From DASPKX01 sp035627835 (GTDB taxonomy: Bacteria > Verrucomicrobiota > Verrucomicrobiia > Limisphaerales > SXQI01), in assembly GCA_035627835.1 (NCBI GenBank), contig DASPKX010000066.1, positions 1 through 8,910 of the forward strand: 8,910 bases of DNA. The letters run 5' to 3'. Under the pieces are notes generated by a model. That model saw only the letters and a list, made by a program, of their open reading frames with translations, was not told the origin of the DNA and ran no database searches. Made by a program: the position numbers and the translations under genes. Within the stretch, counting starts at the first letter, position 1. Each line of letters starts with the position of its first letter. Shown piece after piece: positions 6,561 to 8,910 of this stretch.

Positions 6561-6634
6561 TGAATAGTTTACCGCCTTTTAGGAATCAGCTTCCTTTTGG
6601 CTTCTCCAGAAAGCCGATCCGAAGATGGGATAAC

Positions 6635-6667
6635 AAAAAGCCCCGGAGCGGGTGAGCGCTCCGGGGC
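6635..6667 (-). terminator. Intrinsic terminator of the LamG/Ig protein gene
   Basis: There is a perfect 11-bp GC-rich stem, CGCTCCGGGGC (6657-6667) pairing with GCCCCGGAGCG (6640-6650), around a 6-nt loop. In the minus-strand direction it is followed at once by five T residues (AAAAA at 6635-6639 on the plus strand). It begins 23 nt after the stop codon of the LamG/Ig gene. The plus direction has no T-run after the stem, so it works only for minus-strand transcripts. It insulates the sulfate operon from the upstream gene. Confidence 0.93.
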
Positions 6668-6690
6668 GTGCGAATGGTTAACGAGACCTT

Positions 6691-8910
6691 TTACTGCGCG
6701 GTTTGCACCAGGCGGAAGAAGGCCATTCTGCCGTCAGTGGCCACAGTGAAGGTGCCAGCGTTGGACGGGGCCCCGACGTTCTCCCAGGAACCGGAGTTGA
6801 GGCTCGCGCGGCGTTGCAACTGGTATGTCCCAGGGGTGCTAGCCGTGATGACAACATTCGCGCCGGAGAGCTGGACGCCAGCCCGGACCTGCGCTGGAGG
6901 CGTGGCGGAGGCTGGGATGCCAGCAGCGGTTGGAGCGCCGAGCGCGGCGATCTCCGAGGCGCGCATCGCGCCTTCGCGGAATTGGATGCTATTCACAAAG
7001 CCCGCAGCGGTTTCGCCATCTTCATCGGTGAAGAGCAGGGCGGTTGTGCCCAGCGAGAATCGCCCGTCCACGCCGCTGATCGCTTGGGTGCCGACGTGCG
7101 CACCGTCGATGTATTTCGCGAGGGTGCCTTTTGGCAGGTCGATCACGAAGGCAATGCGATGCCAGGTGTCCGCGCGAACTTGTCCCGGGTAATTCCCGCT
7201 GATGCCAATGCCGTTGCCGGTGTTCACGAATAAATCACCGTCATTGGCGTTCGATTCGCTGGTTTGGAACAGCCCGCGCCACTTGCCCGTGCTATCCGCG
7301 GGGAACATCACATCCATGATGAGCGTGTAAACATTGACGAAAGCCCCGCCGCCATTCGCAGCAGCGCCGTGCGGCATCACGTAACCTTGCTCAGCGGTTG
7401 CGGCTGGGAAGCCCATGACCTGCGCGGGCTGCCCACCGATTGTCATCGTGCTGAAGGTTGTGCCCGTTTGGGTGTCACCGCGGAAAGCGAGCGGCTGGCC
7501 AACCGTTGCGCTCAGGTTGCCGCTGTTGAAGTCCCACTGGCCCGTAACCTTCGTCACTGGCGCGGTGAATGTGCCTTGAGTGAGGTCTTTGCTCGCGGTG
7601 CCGGCGGCAAAGATCGATTGAACTTCCTGCACCGTCAGGACGCGGCGCCAAATGCCGAGATCGTCCAGGCGCAGGTCGGTGAAGACCGAGCCGTAATCGC
7701 CGGCGCCATCCTGGCCGATGTTTGTGTTGAAGCCTTCTGGTGTGTCCAGGTTGTTCTGCGACCCTGCGAGCGAAACGGTGCGCACCGCGACACCATCCAC
7801 GAAGATCACAGCGTTGCCATCGCGGTCGAACGTCGCGACCACATGTTTCCATGTGCCATTGGTGAGCGTGTTTGGCACCGCATCGGAATCTTTGCGGCCA
7901 CCGGGGGCTCCCGCGAGGTTCCAGGCGATGCGGCGGTTGCCCGCGGAGAACAGCACATAACCTGGGTTGCTGCCGGAATCCCAATCCTTGTTGCCAATGA
8001 TTGATGGATCACCGTTCAAGCCATTCACCTGTGCCCAGAATGAAATGCTGAAATCAGTGGACGTTCCAAAGTTCAGATCTGTTGGCCGGCCCAGGGAGAC
8101 GTAGTCTGTTCCGGTCGTGATGTGCAGCGCCTGCCCGATCTTGCCCGCAATGAATGCAGGCGAGCCAACAGCAGTCCCGTCATTGTTCTTGGCGCTGTCT
8201 TCGAGATTTTGGTCGAACTTCAAGTGCGCAACGAGGTCTGCAGTGATGGCTGAGGAGCGCAGCACGACATTGGCTGGATTGCTCTCCACGGTCCCCGCCG
8301 CATTGCCGACCACAACGGTGTAGGCGCCCCCTGCGTTCTCTTCCAGGTAATCAATGTTCAGCGTTGCGCCCGTCGCGCCGGCAATGTTTTGGCCGTTGCG
8401 CTTCCACTGGTAGGTGAAAGGCTCGCTGCCGGTTGCCGTCACGCTCATGCTCGCTGTCCCGCCCACGGAATAATGCCCGCCAATCGGGTGGGCGGTGATG
8501 GTTGGCAGCGATGCGCCTGCAGTGACAGCGATGTTATCCACCGCCCACCACCAGTCGTTGGCGCCATCCAACAGCGCAAAACGGAGCACCACATTTTGGG
8601 CGCCCGCAGGATTATTGAGCGGGAGGAGAATCGCTTCGTTTGGCATGTCCGTGTGGAAGGTTGGGCTTCCCTCGATTGAATCCCACTTCATCAACTGGAC
8701 AGGGGGAGCCCCGTCGAACGAGGCAGTAACCACCGCTGTTTGGTTGTTAAGCGGCACCCCGTTGGCGTCCACTGGCCAGTTCGGAGCCCCATCATCGCGG
8801 CCTTCTGGGCGCCAGCTCGAAACGAATTTCAGGAATGCAGTGTTCGCAGCCACGCCTTGCAGGGAGATCGGAGGGGTGATCATAACGGAGTTAAACAAAC
8901 CTGGGTCGTG
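6691..8910 (-). CDS. Secreted Ig/LamG jellyroll multidomain protein (5' partial)
   Basis: This is the C-terminal part (at least 739 residues) of a large, probably exported protein. The frame stays open to the window edge, so the true start and any signal peptide or catalytic domain lie outside; the TTG at 8896-8898 is not a credible start. Counting from that codon, the order is: the end of a MAM-like beta-sandwich (to about 128, with DWWWAVDNIAV), an Ig-like domain (132-213, PFTYQWKRNGQ and AGGAYTVVVGNAAG), a LamG-like concanavalin-type jellyroll (222-432, LVAHLKFDQNLEDSAKNNDG to LDDLGIWRRVLTVQEV), a second, divergent LamG-like domain (454-653) and a short C-terminal module (673-732, with TYQLQRRASL and ending near FFRLV). 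Such domains bind carbohydrate or protein at the cell surface. The final module resembles those common in Verrucomicrobiota exoproteins. The substrate and any enzyme activity cannot be told from this part. It has no evident link to sulfate uptake and ends at its own terminator. Confidence 0.85.
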   Translation of the reverse strand, partial: HDPGLFNSVMITPPISLQGVAANTAFLKFVSSWRPEGRDDGAPNWPVDANGVPLNNQTAVVTASFDGAPPVQLMKWDSIEGSPTFHTDMPNEAILLPLNNPAGAQNVVLRFALLDGANDWWWAVDNIAVTAGASLPTITAHPIGGHYSVGGTASMSVTATGSEPFTYQWKRNGQNIAGATGATLNIDYLEENAGGAYTVVVGNAAGTVESNPANVVLRSSAITADLVAHLKFDQNLEDSAKNNDGTAVGSPAFIAGKIGQALHITTGTDYVSLGRPTDLNFGTSTDFSISFWAQVNGLNGDPSIIGNKDWDSGSNPGYVLFSAGNRRIAWNLAGAPGGRKDSDAVPNTLTNGTWKHVVATFDRDGNAVIFVDGVAVRTVSLAGSQNNLDTPEGFNTNIGQDGAGDYGSVFTDLRLDDLGIWRRVLTVQEVQSIFAAGTASKDLTQGTFTAPVTKVTGQWDFNSGNLSATVGQPLAFRGDTQTGTTFSTMTIGGQPAQVMGFPAATAEQGYVMPHGAAANGGGAFVNVYTLIMDVMFPADSTGKWRGLFQTSESNANDGDLFVNTGNGIGISGNYPGQVRADTWHRIAFVIDLPKGTLAKYIDGAHVGTQAISGVDGRFSLGTTALLFTDEDGETAAGFVNSIQFREGAMRASEIAALGAPTAAGIPASATPPAQVRAGVQLSGANVVITASTPGTYQLQRRASLNSGSWENVGAPSNAGTFTVATDGRMAFFRLVQTAQ

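Noticed and set aside
6570..6634. Possible riboswitch upstream of the sulfate operon
   Set aside because: Only small 4-5 bp hairpins such as GGAA/TTCC and GGCTT/AAGCC are visible, and no conserved core of a known S-adenosylmethionine-type or other riboswitch could be recognised.
7264..8004. Plus-strand open frame of 246 codons opposite the LamG/Ig gene
   Set aside because: It lies within a strongly supported minus-strand multidomain gene and shows no domain; frame shadow in GC-rich DNA.

Overview
The window looks like chromosomal DNA of a Gram-negative bacterium, most likely a member of the Verrucomicrobiota. This rests on three inferences: an outer-membrane porin with a signal peptide sits in the operon; a YezD-type small protein lies directly upstream of sulfate transport genes; and a secreted Ig/LamG jellyroll protein with the short C-terminal module common in that phylum is next door. 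All supported genes are on the minus strand, so the window reads from right to left.

Right part (8910 to 6691): the 3' portion of a large secreted multidomain protein (MAM-like tail, Ig-like domain, two LamG-like jellyroll domains, short C-terminal beta module). Its 5' end is outside the window. It ends at a textbook intrinsic terminator (6635-6667), which separates it from the next unit. A non-coding stretch follows (6495-6634); its end nearest the next gene is very AT-rich and probably holds the promoter.

Middle and left (6494 to 50): one co-directional, tightly spaced sulfate uptake operon in the order yezD-like small protein, phosphate-selective-type porin, sulfate-binding protein (sbp), M14 zinc carboxypeptidase/acylase-like protein, cysT, cysW, cysA. 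Together these give a full envelope route: a porin for passage of the anion through the outer membrane, a periplasmic binding protein, a two-subunit permease and an ATPase. The small YezD protein is a family often found with sulfur assimilation genes. The intergenic gaps are 96, 18, 72 and 3 nt, then a 4-nt overlap, then 8 nt. A strong hairpin without a T-tract sits between sbp and the M14 gene.

The least expected part is the M14 (AstE/aspartoacylase-type) gene, whose active-site motifs look complete. It lies between sbp and cysT, and its stop codon is only 3 nt from the cysT start. No role for it in sulfate import is established; a link to releasing cysteine or other sulfur compounds from N-acyl forms is a hypothesis. 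No RNA genes, insertion sequences, CRISPR arrays or integration sites were seen.
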